From: Acidimicrobiia bacterium
Lineage (GTDB): Bacteria > Acidobacteriota > Terriglobia > Bryobacterales > Bryobacteraceae
Assembly: GCA_016871315.1 (NCBI GenBank)
Contig: VFZE01000034.1
Location: 1-61,508 of the forward strand
Direction of reading: 5' to 3'
DNA: 61,508 nt
Part shown: positions 41,694 to 51,512 of the stretch, piece by piece
Numbering within the stretch: the stretch's first letter is position 1
How the letters are laid out: every line of letters starts with the position of its first letter
Made by a program: the position numbers and the translations under genes
Notes under the pieces: model-generated
Databases searched by the model: none
What the model saw: the letters and a program-made list of their open reading frames with translations, nothing else
What the model was told of the DNA's origin: nothing

Positions 41694-43652
41694 CTGCTTC
41701 CCAAGGATACTTGTCTACGCCCGCACCTGCTGATCGTTGACGATTCGGCGGAGGATCGCGCGTTGTACCAGTTCCTGCTGCAGTCATCTGACCATGTGAA
41801 GTGGAGCTTTCTCGTGGCCAGCATGGGGGTGAGCGGGCTGGAGATGGCCAGTTTGTGGGCGCCGGACGTAATTCTGTTGGACTACCGGCTGCCCGACATG
41901 CTGGGGCTGGAATTCCTGCGGCGGCTGGAAGAGCCCATTCCGGTGATCATGATGACAGGTTACGAAGACGTCGGGGTGGCCGTCGACGCGATGAAGCTGG
42001 GTGCGCTGGATTACCTGACCAAGGACCGGGTAAACAAGGAGGAGTTGGAGGCCTCCGTGCTGGCGGGTTTGCTGCGCGCGGAAACCATCAAGCAGGAAGC
42101 TGGATACCGGCTTCACTCCAAGCTGATGAAGGTGATGGCCAGCGAGCAGCTGCTCTGCAAGGCGATGCCGCAAATCCTTGCCGCGATGTGCGAGACATTC
42201 CGGTGGGACCTAGCGTGTTGGTGGCGGTCGAACGGGGAAGGGGAGTTCGAATGCGCGGCGATGCAGGCGCATACGGACACTTGGCGCCGGTACGGAGATT
42301 TGCTTGCTAGAACAAGACCGCGCACCGGAGAAGGCATGCTCGGCGGCGCGTTGCAGCGCGGCCGCCCGGTGTGGGTGAGCGTCGACACCGCCGATGGCAA
42401 GTGCCAGGCGGTGGCATGCGCGGTGCCTTCCGGGGACGGGCAGGCGGACGTGATCGCGGGCTATGGCCGGTGGCTGGATCTGACCAACGAGAATACGACC
42501 GGCACGCTAGCCGACGCCGCCGCACAGATCGGCCAGTATGTGCGGCGAGTCGAGTCGGTCCAGGCGCTGCAGACTCGCGAGCATGACCTGAGCAACTCCT
42601 TTGATAACGCGCCGACGGGCATCTGTTGGATCTCCTCGAAAGGAGAGATCCTGCGCACGAACCGGGGGCTGGCCGAGATGCTGGGCTACGAGATGGAGTT
42701 GCTGCCGGGGCGCAACATCGGCGAGTTCGTGACCGGCTGCGATGAGTTCCTGGCACGATTGCAGAAGGGCGAAACCCTGTTCAACGGGCAGACGGCGGTG
42801 CGCACCAACAGCGGCAAGGTGCGCCACGTTTTAATAAACGCGAACGGGCACTTTCAGCACGGGCGGTTCGTCCACAGCCGGGCCTTTATTCGCGACGTGA
42901 CGGATCTGAAGGAAGCCGAAGACAAGCTGCGGCGGACGGCGGAGGATCTGGAGCGCTCCAATGAGGACCTCCAACAGTTCGCTTATGTTGCCTCTCACGA
43001 CCTGAAGGAGCCGTTGCGGATGATTGCCAGCTTCGCCGGTCTTCTGGAGAGGCATCTGGAAGGCAAGCTGGACGAGACGGGGCGGGAGTTCCTCGATCAC
43101 GTACTGGGCGGGGTGAACCGGATGCAGCTGCTCATCGACGGACTGCTACACTATTGCCGGATCCGGAACAGTCCCGCCGAACTCGTCCCGGTGGATACGG
43201 AAAAGGTGTTCCGGCAGTCGATCACCAATCTGCACGTGGCGATCACCGAGAGCGGCGCGCAGGTGACGCACGACGCGCTGCCGACGGTGACAGGCGACGC
43301 AAATCAACTGACGCAACTGCTGCAGAACCTGATCGCCAACGCGGTGAAGTTCCGGGGCGAGCGGAACCCGGAGGTGCATGTGGGGGTGAAGCGGGTGGGG
43401 GATGAGTGGGTCTGGTCGGTATCGGATAACGGGATCGGGATTCCGGGAAAGGAGTTCGAGCGGGTGTTCAAGATGTTCCAGCGGTTGCACGTGCGGAGCC
43501 GGTATCCGGGAACGGGCATCGGGCTGGCGATTTGCCGGCAAGTGGTGGAGCGGCACGGAGGCAGGATCTGGGTGGAGTCAGAGGAGGGCAAGGGTACGAC
43601 AATCTATTTCACACTGCCATTGGCGCCAGAGACACAGGTCTCCACACACTGA
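41694..43652 (+). CDS. Hybrid sensor kinase: receiver-GAF-PAS-HisKA-ATPase, with non-standard start
   Basis: About 652 residues. An N-terminal receiver domain (HLLIVDDSAED, phospho-Asp63 in LLDYRLPDM, Lys in LTKDR) is followed by a GAF-like region (150-285), a PAS domain (300-410), HisKA (His435 in ASHDLKEPL) and HATPase_c (NLIANAVKF, SDNGIGIP, GTGIGLAICRQVVERHGG). The type resembles phytochrome-like kinases. The receiver's acidic pair lies upstream of the first ATG/GTG/TTG in frame (TTG 41763). An AAAGGAG at 41682-41688 precedes ATC (41691) and CTG (41694), so CTG is taken provisionally. It could relay to the stand-alone regulators. Confidence 0.85.
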   Translation: MLPKDTCLRPHLLIVDDSAEDRALYQFLLQSSDHVKWSFLVASMGVSGLEMASLWAPDVILLDYRLPDMLGLEFLRRLEEPIPVIMMTGYEDVGVAVDAMKLGALDYLTKDRVNKEELEASVLAGLLRAETIKQEAGYRLHSKLMKVMASEQLLCKAMPQILAAMCETFRWDLACWWRSNGEGEFECAAMQAHTDTWRRYGDLLARTRPRTGEGMLGGALQRGRPVWVSVDTADGKCQAVACAVPSGDGQADVIAGYGRWLDLTNENTTGTLADAAAQIGQYVRRVESVQALQTREHDLSNSFDNAPTGICWISSKGEILRTNRGLAEMLGYEMELLPGRNIGEFVTGCDEFLARLQKGETLFNGQTAVRTNSGKVRHVLINANGHFQHGRFVHSRAFIRDVTDLKEAEDKLRRTAEDLERSNEDLQQFAYVASHDLKEPLRMIASFAGLLERHLEGKLDETGREFLDHVLGGVNRMQLLIDGLLHYCRIRNSPAELVPVDTEKVFRQSITNLHVAITESGAQVTHDALPTVTGDANQLTQLLQNLIANAVKFRGERNPEVHVGVKRVGDEWVWSVSDNGIGIPGKEFERVFKMFQRLHVRSRYPGTGIGLAICRQVVERHGGRIWVESEEGKGTTIYFTLPLAPETQVSTH

Positions 43653-43755
43653 TTCCCTGGATTTAACACTTGTGTACAGGCCCTATTGCTCTTATTCTGT
43701 GGAACAGTGCGCAAGCTGCAAAGTTCGGCGAAGCGGGGGAAGGGGACTGGGCACG

Positions 43756-45246
43756 ATGCTTAGCCCGGGCGGACGCTGGTTGCTTGCCGGGCTGATTGCC
43801 TGCGCGAGCCTGTCGGGCAGTCAGATGGAGTTGCGGATCCGGTTGACGGAGCCGCTGCGTAGCGATCAGGCGGCGCCGGGACGCCGGTTTCGGGCGGCGG
43901 TGGTTACGGCGCTGGCGCCGAAGACCGGGATGAGGATCGCGCCCGGCGCGCTCATACATGGGGTGGTGGAGAATCTCAAGCCGGTAGGAATAGGGCTGCG
44001 GCGGGACCGGGCGTGGATGAGGCTGAAGATAGACGGGTATGAGTTGGGCGACGGGCGGATCGTGCCGCTGGAAGCGCAGTTGCTGGAGGTGGAGAACGCC
44101 AGGGAAGAGGTGACCGCGGAAGGCCGGGTGCGGGGAATCGCGGCGGCCACTCACGCCTACAGCTTTTTGCAGGGGATGTGGTATCAACCGCGGGCCGGAC
44201 TTGTGGCCCGGTCGGCGGGCGGACTCACCGGGGCGACCGGCAGGATCACCTCACGTTATGCGCTTGGACCACTGGGGGCAGCGTCGCTGGGTGTAGTTCG
44301 GCTGGTGCTGCTACGATTTCCCGAGTCCGAAATCGTGCTCCCGGCGGGAACTGAACTGCGGATTGCGGTGAAGGGTCTGCCGGAGGATGTGCCGCTGGCG
44401 TCGGCGGAGGAGGCCGATCCGGAAGCGGCCGGCATGGGGGAAGCATTGAGGGGACTCGACTTCCGTGTGGCCAAGCCGGGAGGCAAACTTGCCGACGACA
44501 TCGTTCATCTGGCGTTTCTGGGAACCCGGGAACAAGTGGAGAAGGCATTTCAACGTGCGGGCTGGGTGGCGGCTGATCCCTTGACGCCGCGGTCATTCGC
44601 GCGAGCGTATCAGGCGTACACGTCGATGCGGGGCTACCCGGCGGCGCCGGTTTCGCTGCTGCTCTACGGCGGCATGCCGCCGTCCATGGTTTTCCAGAAA
44701 TCGCTGAACACGCTGGCAAAGCGGCATCATGTCCGCATCTGGCCGGCCCGGGACAGCGCGGACAACACGTTGTGGCTTGGGGCGGGAACACACGATGTGA
44801 GCGTGGCGTTCGACCGGCGGCGGATGAGCATTACCCACCGGATTGATCCGCGGGTGGATTGGGAGCGGGAGGTGGTCATTTCAGAGCTACAATTCGCCGG
44901 ATGCGCCGCGACGGCGGCCTATGTCGAACGTCCTGAGGCAAAGAACCGGGACGGGACAGGGATCGAGACCGATGGACGGCTGGCGATAGTCCGCTTGTTG
45001 CCGTGCACGGGGGAGGAGCAACAGATGGCGCCGCCGGCGGAGGATTTCAGGAGGGGTTTGCCGTTCCGGCTGGCGCAACGCGTGATCCTGGAGACAAGGC
45101 ATTATCTGGTAAGAGGCAATCCATACTACTGGGTGGTTCGAGGAGTGCGCCGGTCAAGGGGCCGGGCGGCCCCCACCAGCTACGGGAAGAGTCTGGAGTT
45201 AGCCGGCCCGCTAACAGGCTCATGGGAAGCAGGCACGGCACCGTAG
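43756..45246 (+). CDS. Exported LssY C-terminal domain protein
   Basis: A 496-residue protein with signal peptide (GGRWLLAGLIACASLSGSQ). Residues 30-260 form a beta-rich domain (VTALAPKTGMRIAPGALIHGVVENLKPVG) of unknown type; residues about 270-400 match the LssY_C domain: LAFLGTREQVEKAFQRAGWVAADPLTPRSFARAYQAY, SLLLYGGMPPSMVFQKSLNTLAKRHHVRIW and THDVSVAFDRRRMSITHRIDPRVDWERE. The domain has been found with phosphatase-like partners; its role is unclear. It lies 103 nt after the kinase. Confidence 0.85.
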   Translation: MLSPGGRWLLAGLIACASLSGSQMELRIRLTEPLRSDQAAPGRRFRAAVVTALAPKTGMRIAPGALIHGVVENLKPVGIGLRRDRAWMRLKIDGYELGDGRIVPLEAQLLEVENAREEVTAEGRVRGIAAATHAYSFLQGMWYQPRAGLVARSAGGLTGATGRITSRYALGPLGAASLGVVRLVLLRFPESEIVLPAGTELRIAVKGLPEDVPLASAEEADPEAAGMGEALRGLDFRVAKPGGKLADDIVHLAFLGTREQVEKAFQRAGWVAADPLTPRSFARAYQAYTSMRGYPAAPVSLLLYGGMPPSMVFQKSLNTLAKRHHVRIWPARDSADNTLWLGAGTHDVSVAFDRRRMSITHRIDPRVDWEREVVISELQFAGCAATAAYVERPEAKNRDGTGIETDGRLAIVRLLPCTGEEQQMAPPAEDFRRGLPFRLAQRVILETRHYLVRGNPYYWVVRGVRRSRGRAAPTSYGKSLELAGPLTGSWEAGTAP

Positions 45247-45266
45247 GATTGACGAAGTCCAGCCGG

Positions 45267-46580
45267 TCAAGCCGACATGGCGAGGCCGGGTTCGGCTTCC
45301 GGAGTGGCGAGAACGAGTTCCTCGGCCTTGCCGGGTTTGAGGGCCAGCACCATCGGAGCCGTGAAGGCGACAATCAACCCGAGAATGAGAAAGGCTTGCG
45401 GGCCGGTCAGCGTTTCGACCTTGAACAGCAGCCCGGCGGCGACTGCTCCTGCGTTTCCGCCTGCCCCAACGATTCCCGCCACCGCGCCGACGGCGCGGCG
45501 GTTGATGAAGGGCGTGATGGCGTAAGTCGCGCCGCAGGCCATGCAGACCAGTAGCCCGAACAGGAGGAAGCTGGCCACCGCGGGCAGGATGTTCTTGAAG
45601 AGGGCAAAGGCGGCCAGCGCGACGCCTTCAGTCAGCACCAGCGTACCCAGCAGCCAGGCGCGGCCGCGGAAGCCCCAGCGGGCGCCGGCGCGGTCGCCCA
45701 GGTACCCGCCGAGGGCGCGGGCGAAGATGTTCATCATCCCGATGGAGCCGGCCAGCAGACCGGCCATCTTCAGGCTCAAGTGGTAGTGGTCGATGAAGTA
45801 GAGAGCGGCGATATTGTCGACAGTGATCTCCACCCCGAAGCAGGCTCCATAGAGCAGGAAGAGGATCCAGACGCGGTAGTCGGCGGCGGCTTCAAGAAAC
45901 GCGCCGGAGGCCTTCGTGGAGGCTTCGCGCGGGCGGCCGTCGGGCGTATCCACGGTGAGCACGTAGTAAGCAATTCCGGTCAGGATCATCGCGGCCCCGG
46001 GGACCACCATGGCAAGGCGCCAGGCGAGGAAGTTGTCGGCGCCGAAGCCGATGAAGGCGCCCAGGATCAGCGGCATGATGAGCTGCGCGACGCCCCCGCC
46101 CAGATTGCCCCATCCGGCGGTCATCGCGTTGGCGGTGCCGACGACGTTGGCGGCGAACATCGTCGAGGTATGGTACTGAGTGATGACGAACGAGGCGCCG
46201 ACGGCTCCGATCGCGAGGCGGAACAGAAGGAAAGATTCGTAGCTGTTAGCGAGGCCGATGCCCATGACAGGCAGCGCTCCGAGAATGAGCAGCGCGGAGT
46301 AGGTGCGGCGCGGTCCCACGCGGTCGCAGAGCCAGCCGGTGAACAAGCGCGCGATGACCGTGATGGCAACCGAGGCGATGACCGTGTTGGCGATCTGGGC
46401 CTTGGTGAGTTGCAGGTCCTCGCGGACGATAGCCATCAGCGGCGCGATGCCGAACCAGGCGATGAAGCAGAGAAAGAAGGCCCACCAGGTCATGTGGAAG
46501 GCGCGCATCGGCGGCGTCGAGAAGTTGAACAACTGGATTCTGGTGGCTTTCGAACAAGGGGGCTGGCTCAAGCGGTACAC
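45267..46580 (-). CDS. narK: Nitrate/nitrite transporter NarK/NasA type
   Basis: A 437-residue MFS permease. RIQLFNFSTPPMRAFHMTWWAFFLCFIAWFGIAPLMA matches the NarK N-terminus, and WGNLGGGVAQL plus GACFGVEITVDNIAA and INRRAVGAVAGIVGAGGNAGAV are the two nitrate-signature regions. It imports nitrate, possibly exchanging nitrite. The GTG start at 46580 overlaps the end of nirD by 13 nt. It is the last gene of the nitrate operon. Confidence 0.94.
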   Translation of the reverse strand: MYRLSQPPCSKATRIQLFNFSTPPMRAFHMTWWAFFLCFIAWFGIAPLMAIVREDLQLTKAQIANTVIASVAITVIARLFTGWLCDRVGPRRTYSALLILGALPVMGIGLANSYESFLLFRLAIGAVGASFVITQYHTSTMFAANVVGTANAMTAGWGNLGGGVAQLIMPLILGAFIGFGADNFLAWRLAMVVPGAAMILTGIAYYVLTVDTPDGRPREASTKASGAFLEAAADYRVWILFLLYGACFGVEITVDNIAALYFIDHYHLSLKMAGLLAGSIGMMNIFARALGGYLGDRAGARWGFRGRAWLLGTLVLTEGVALAAFALFKNILPAVASFLLFGLLVCMACGATYAITPFINRRAVGAVAGIVGAGGNAGAVAAGLLFKVETLTGPQAFLILGLIVAFTAPMVLALKPGKAEELVLATPEAEPGLAMSA

Positions 46581-46924
46581 ATCCTTTCCTGGGTTTCTCT
46601 ACCTTTCGCGGTGGCTTCGATTTGCACAAGCACGACGCCTTCCTCGACTTTCACGGGATAACGGCGTACGCAGGACTGAAGGTCTTTGGGACGCTGCACC
46701 TCTCCTGATTCCAGGCACGTTTTCCAGCCATGCAAGGGGCAGACGACCGAGTTGCCGCTGACGATGCCATCGGCAAGCGGGCCACCGCCGTGAGGGCAGC
46801 TGTTTTGAATAGCCAGGAAACGGTCGCCGAGATTGAAGATGGCGATTTCATGGGAGCCCACCTTGACGCTGCGGCCTTCGCGCTTGGGGATATTCGATGT
46901 TTCCGTGATCTTGATCCACTTCAT
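46568..46924 (-). CDS. nirD: Nitrite reductase small subunit NirD (Rieske)
   Basis: A 118-residue cytoplasmic Rieske protein. The [2Fe-2S] ligands are C43-P-H45 and C62-x-x-H65 in SCPHGGGPL and CPLHGWK. Together with NirB it forms NADH-dependent nitrite reductase. Its ATG overlaps the nirB stop (ATGA). Confidence 0.95.
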   Translation of the reverse strand: MKWIKITETSNIPKREGRSVKVGSHEIAIFNLGDRFLAIQNSCPHGGGPLADGIVSGNSVVCPLHGWKTCLESGEVQRPKDLQSCVRRYPVKVEEGVVLVQIEATAKGRETQERMCTA

Positions 46925-49329
46925 AGGGCGATGGTCTCCATGGGCTGGATTTGCACGAACTGCGTCGGGTTGACGGGCGCTTCGCGCTCTAGCCAGGCGT
47001 CTCTGCTGAGCGCCTTGGCCTTGGCGAGACGGTCGAGCAGCGCCTCGCGCACGGCGGGCGGCGCGTAGACGGTCTCCTTGCGGACCTTTTCCATGCCGAG
47101 CCGCTCGACGAAATCGTAGGTGCGCTCAAGGTAGTTGGCATGCTCGCGGTAGTACTGAAAGAAGAGCTGTGCGGCGGTCAGAGCCTCCTCCGTGCTTTCA
47201 ACCGTAATCAGCAGGTCGGCTTTGCGGACGCTTTTGCCTGCGGCGCCGCCGACAACCACCTGCCAGCTGCCTTCCTGGCCCACCATGCCGATGTCCTTGA
47301 CAGTGGCTTCGGCGCAATTGCGTGGGCATCCGACGACGCCCATCTTGGTCTTGTGCGGGGTGAAGAGGTTTTCCAGGCGCCGCTCGAGCTCGATACCGGC
47401 GGAGATGGAGTCCTGCGTGCCGAAGCGGCAGAAGGTGGTGCCGACGCAGGTCTTCACCATGCGCACGCCCTTGGTGTAAGCCTGGCCCGAGGGCATGCCG
47501 AGCTCGGCCCAGATGGCGGGCAGGTCTTCCTTTCTGACGCCGAGAAGGTCCAGCCGCTGGCTGCCGGTGACCTTGACCATCGGCACGTTGTATTTTTCGG
47601 ACACGTCGGCAATGCGGCGCAGCTCGGCGGGCGAGGTGACGCCGCCGCGCATCCGCGGGACCACGGAGAAGGTTCCGTCGCGCTGGATGTTGGCGTGGAC
47701 GCGGTCATTGATGAAGCGCGCGGAGCGGTCCTCTTCGTGATCACCGCACCAGGTCATGTCGACCATGTAGCTCAGCGCGGGCTTGCAGATTTCGCAGCCG
47801 TGTCCGTTGCCGTAGATGTCGAGGACCTCCTGGACGCTCTTGAGATGCTGCGTGCGGACCATTTCCCGGAGGTTCTCTTGCGTGAAGGGAACGCAGGCGC
47901 AGAGAACCTTCTTTTGGTCCTCTTCGAATTCGGGAACGACGGCCTTGAGCAGCCCCTTGCAAAGTTCGGTGCAGGAGCCGCAGCCGCTGGAGGCGCGCGT
48001 GGCCTCCTTTACTTGGGCGAGTGTTTGCAGACCTTTCTCGTGGATGGCGGAGATGATGTCGCCCTTGGTAACGCCCATGCAGCCGCAGACGGTTTCGCTG
48101 TCGGGGATGGAGGCGACGTCGCAGCCGGTGTCGGGCGCCGAGCCGGGGAACAGCAGGTTACGGCGCTGGGCGCTAAGGTCCGTGCCGTCCTTGAGCCATT
48201 CGGTGTAGCGGTGGCTGTCGGCCACATCGCCGACCAGGATGACGCCGGCCAGGCAGCCGTCCTTTAGAGTGAGCTTCTTGTAGACGCCTAGCGAGGGATC
48301 TTCGTAACGAACGGCCTCGACACCGGCGACGGTGTCGTCGGTAAAGCCGGCGGAGAAGACATCGACGCCCATGATCTTGAGCTTGGCGGCGGAGATCGAG
48401 CCCTTGTAGACGGGGCCGCGGTTGCCGGTGATGGTGGCGGCCAGCACCTTGCCCTGCTCGTAGAGCGGTGCGACCAAGCCGTAACAGACGCAGTTGTGCT
48501 CGACGCATTCGCCGACGGCGAAGATGTCCGGGTCGGAGGTTTCCATGTAGTTGTTGACGACGATGCCGCGGTTGACGGTGAGCGAGGCTTTACGGCCAAG
48601 TTCGACATTGGGGCGGATGCCCGCGGCGATGACGACCAGGCCGGCCTCGATGGTTTCCCCATCCTCGAAGCGGAGGCCTTCGACGTGGCCGTTGCCGAGG
48701 ATCTCTGAGGTGGACTTCTCAAGCAGGACCTTGACGCCCAGCTCCTCGATTTTGCGTTTGAGGAAGAGCCCGCCGGTGTAGTCGAGCTGGCGCTCCATGA
48801 GGCGGTCCATGAGATGGACGACGGTGACATCGGCTCCCTGGACTTGGAGGCCGCGGGCGGCCTCCAGACCAAGAAGTCCTCCTCCGATAACCACGGCCTT
48901 GACGCCGGGACGCGCGCGCTCAAGAAGTGCGCGGGTGTCGTCCAGGTTGCGGAAGCAGTAGACGCCTTGCTTGGTTGTGCCCTCCATGGGCGGGATCAAG
49001 GGGGTGCTGCCGGCGGCAATGAGCAGCTTGTCGTAGTGGATCGTGCTGCCGTCGTCCCCCGTGACGGTCTTCGCCACCGGGTCGATGCCGGTGATGCGGA
49101 CGCCAAGGCGGAGGCTGATGTTGTTCGACTGATACCAGTCAAGGCCGTTGATGGTGATGTCGTCCATCTCCTTTTCGCCAGCCAGAACCGAGGAGAGCAG
49201 GATGCGGTTGTAGTTGACGTGGGTCTCCTCGCCGAAGATGGTGATGTCGAAGCGGGGCGAGTGCTTGAGAATTTGTTCGACGCAGGCGACGCCGGCCATT
49301 CCATTCCCGATGACGATGAGTTTTTCCAT
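46921..49329 (-). CDS. nirB: NADH-dependent nitrite reductase large subunit NirB
   Basis: An 802-residue enzyme reducing nitrite to ammonium. The FAD domain opens MEKLIVIGNGMAG and the NAD site is VVIGGGLLGLEAA. Two BFD-like [2Fe-2S] segments follow (VCGCMGVTKGD...SGCGSCTELC and VLCACVPFT...GHGCEICKP). The sirohaem/[4Fe-4S] half has CVGTTFC and GCPRNC, the four cluster cysteines. ATG 49329 starts the NAD/FAD fold. It needs sirohaem, made via the SUMT encoded upstream. It lies 5 nt after the nitrate reductase gene. Confidence 0.96.
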   Translation of the reverse strand: MEKLIVIGNGMAGVACVEQILKHSPRFDITIFGEETHVNYNRILLSSVLAGEKEMDDITINGLDWYQSNNISLRLGVRITGIDPVAKTVTGDDGSTIHYDKLLIAAGSTPLIPPMEGTTKQGVYCFRNLDDTRALLERARPGVKAVVIGGGLLGLEAARGLQVQGADVTVVHLMDRLMERQLDYTGGLFLKRKIEELGVKVLLEKSTSEILGNGHVEGLRFEDGETIEAGLVVIAAGIRPNVELGRKASLTVNRGIVVNNYMETSDPDIFAVGECVEHNCVCYGLVAPLYEQGKVLAATITGNRGPVYKGSISAAKLKIMGVDVFSAGFTDDTVAGVEAVRYEDPSLGVYKKLTLKDGCLAGVILVGDVADSHRYTEWLKDGTDLSAQRRNLLFPGSAPDTGCDVASIPDSETVCGCMGVTKGDIISAIHEKGLQTLAQVKEATRASSGCGSCTELCKGLLKAVVPEFEEDQKKVLCACVPFTQENLREMVRTQHLKSVQEVLDIYGNGHGCEICKPALSYMVDMTWCGDHEEDRSARFINDRVHANIQRDGTFSVVPRMRGGVTSPAELRRIADVSEKYNVPMVKVTGSQRLDLLGVRKEDLPAIWAELGMPSGQAYTKGVRMVKTCVGTTFCRFGTQDSISAGIELERRLENLFTPHKTKMGVVGCPRNCAEATVKDIGMVGQEGSWQVVVGGAAGKSVRKADLLITVESTEEALTAAQLFFQYYREHANYLERTYDFVERLGMEKVRKETVYAPPAVREALLDRLAKAKALSRDAWLEREAPVNPTQFVQIQPMETIAL

Positions 49330-49334
49330 ATTGG

Positions 49335-51512
49335 CTAGACTCCTGACTTGGCCACCCGCACGGCGCACTGCTTATAGTTGGGTTCGCGCGAGATAGGATC
49401 GAAGGCGCTTTGGGTGACCTGATTGACGTTCCATTCGACAAAGTGAAAGGCATGAAGACCTTGGCCAGGGGCAACGGTTTCGGTGATGCGCAGCTCGACT
49501 CGATGGACAGCGCCGCGCCGACTGGTGACGTCGACCTTGTCCTGAGGGCGGAGGCCGAGCCGGCGGGCGTCGCGCGGGTTCATTTCCACCCAGGCGCGGG
49601 GCGACATTTGTTCGAGAATGGGCACATTGGCGGTCTTGGTGCGCGTGTGCCAGTGTTCGACTGTGCGGCCTGTGTTGAGGATGAGCGGAAAGCCGGCGTC
49701 GGGCTGTTCGGGGAACGGCTCCCAGTCAACGCACCAGATTTTGGCCTTGCCGTCGGGGGTCTGGAAATTGCCATCGCTGTAGAGGCGCGTGGTCGAGGGA
49801 GCCGGCGAGCCTGCCGGATAGGGCCACTGCACGCCGCCGAACTCTTCGATCAGCTCATAGCTCATGCCGGAGTAGTCGCAGAGGCGTCCGGCAGAGACGC
49901 GTTTCCATTCCTCGAAGGCGTCTCGGGGGCCTGTCCAACCGGGGAAAAGCTCATCGCGGCAACCGAGCTTTTCGGCGAGGCCGAGGAAGACGTGCATGTC
50001 GGACCGGGCTTCGCAGGGTGGCTCTACTGCCTTGTTGGCCTTGTTGACTCGGCGCTCGGAGTTAGTGTAGGTCCCTTCCTTTTCGCCCCAGATGGCGGCG
50101 GGCAGAACAAGGTCGGCGAGCTCGGAAGTGGGAGTGGGATGGAAGCCGTCCTGGACGACAAAGAATTCGAGGTCGTAGAGGGCTTGGCGCAGCACATCGA
50201 TGTTGGGATAGCTGACGATGGGGTTGGTGCCGAGCACCCACAGCGCGCGGATCTTGTGCGCCACCGCCGCTTCAATGATGTCGGGATAAGCGAGGCCGCG
50301 CGTGGCGGGGATGCGGGCGGCGTCGATGTTCCACAGTGCGGCCAGCTCGTTGCGATCGGCTTCACTTTCGAACTTGCGGTAGCCGGGCAGGCTGGAGGTG
50401 AAGCCGGATTCGCGCGTCCCCATCGCGTTGCACTGGCCGGTGATGGAGAACGGCGCTGCTCCCGCGCGGCCGATGTTGCCAGTGAGCAGGCTCAGGTTGA
50501 TGATGGCGTTGACGGTCTCTGTGCCCTTGGAACTGTGGTTGACGCCCATGGTCCACCCCAGGAAGGCGGCCTTGGCGTGGCCGATGGCGAGCGCGGTCTT
50601 GTAGATCTGCTCGAGATCGAGGCCGGTGATCTGGCTGGCATACTCGGGTGTGTATTTTTCGATGAAGGTCTCAAACTCCGCGAAGCCGGTGGTGTGGTGG
50701 CCGATGTAGTCGCGGTCGATGAGGCCTATCTTGACGAGGATGTGGGCGATGCCGTTGACGAGGGCGAGATCGGAGCGTGGCTTCAAGGGCAGGAAGAGAT
50801 CGGCGCGCATCGCGGTCTTGGTGACGCGCGGGTCGGCGACGATCAGCATCTTGTCGGGATTGGTTTCCAGGCGCTGGAACAGAATGGGGTGGTTTTCGGC
50901 AATGTTGGCGCCGATCAGGAAAATGACGTCGGCCGTTTCGAGATCTTCATAGGAGCCGGGAGGGCCGTCGCTTCCGAAGGAGCGCTTGTATCCGGCAACG
51001 GCGGTGGCCATGCAGAGCGTCGTGTTGCCGCAGTAGTTGCGGGTCCCGAAGCCGAGCTGCACCAGCTTGCCGAGTGTGTAGAATTCCTCGGTGACCAGCT
51101 GGCCGGTGCTGATCACGCCGAGCGATTCCGGACCGTACTGGTCCTGCACCTGGCGGAACTTGCGGACCATGATTTCGAGAGCGTCGTCCCAGCCGATGCG
51201 CTCGAAGCCGTGCTTGCGGCGGAGCAGCGGGTAGCGGGCGCGGTTTTCCGCCTCCAGCGTGTAGTGTTCGGCCAGGCCCTTGGGGCAGAGCTTCCCGAAG
51301 TTCGTCTTGTGATCGTCGTGGCCGCGGACGCTGACCGCGCGGCCGTCCTTGACGCCGATGAACATGCCGCAGCCGACCGAGCAATAGCCGCAGGTGGTGG
51401 AGACCCACTTGTCGGGAATCTTGGCGGCCGAGGTGTAGCCGGTGATCGAGTCGGAAGTGTAGGCGTACTGTTCGGCGAGGATGTCGAGGCCGAGGAAGCG
51501 GGCGATGCTCAT
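49335..51512 (-). CDS. nasA: Assimilatory nitrate reductase, molybdenum catalytic subunit
   Basis: A 725-residue molybdopterin oxidoreductase. The [4Fe-4S] site is C41-x2-C44-x3-C48-x27-C76. The gene lacks a Tat signal, so it is cytoplasmic, and the C-terminal domain (ILNTGRTVEHWHTRTKTANVP, HFVEWNVNQVTQSAFDP) is of the NasA/NarB type, without the extra C-terminal [2Fe-2S] domain some NasA have. ATG 51512 overlaps the stop of the fused iron-sulfur gene (ATGA). Electrons probably come from that membrane partner. Confidence 0.93.
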   Translation of the reverse strand: MSIARFLGLDILAEQYAYTSDSITGYTSAAKIPDKWVSTTCGYCSVGCGMFIGVKDGRAVSVRGHDDHKTNFGKLCPKGLAEHYTLEAENRARYPLLRRKHGFERIGWDDALEIMVRKFRQVQDQYGPESLGVISTGQLVTEEFYTLGKLVQLGFGTRNYCGNTTLCMATAVAGYKRSFGSDGPPGSYEDLETADVIFLIGANIAENHPILFQRLETNPDKMLIVADPRVTKTAMRADLFLPLKPRSDLALVNGIAHILVKIGLIDRDYIGHHTTGFAEFETFIEKYTPEYASQITGLDLEQIYKTALAIGHAKAAFLGWTMGVNHSSKGTETVNAIINLSLLTGNIGRAGAAPFSITGQCNAMGTRESGFTSSLPGYRKFESEADRNELAALWNIDAARIPATRGLAYPDIIEAAVAHKIRALWVLGTNPIVSYPNIDVLRQALYDLEFFVVQDGFHPTPTSELADLVLPAAIWGEKEGTYTNSERRVNKANKAVEPPCEARSDMHVFLGLAEKLGCRDELFPGWTGPRDAFEEWKRVSAGRLCDYSGMSYELIEEFGGVQWPYPAGSPAPSTTRLYSDGNFQTPDGKAKIWCVDWEPFPEQPDAGFPLILNTGRTVEHWHTRTKTANVPILEQMSPRAWVEMNPRDARRLGLRPQDKVDVTSRRGAVHRVELRITETVAPGQGLHAFHFVEWNVNQVTQSAFDPISREPNYKQCAVRVAKSGV

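Noticed and set aside
41763-43652. TTG at 41763 as the start of the hybrid kinase
   Set aside because: It would remove the first strand and acidic pair of an otherwise complete receiver domain, and has no ribosome-binding site.
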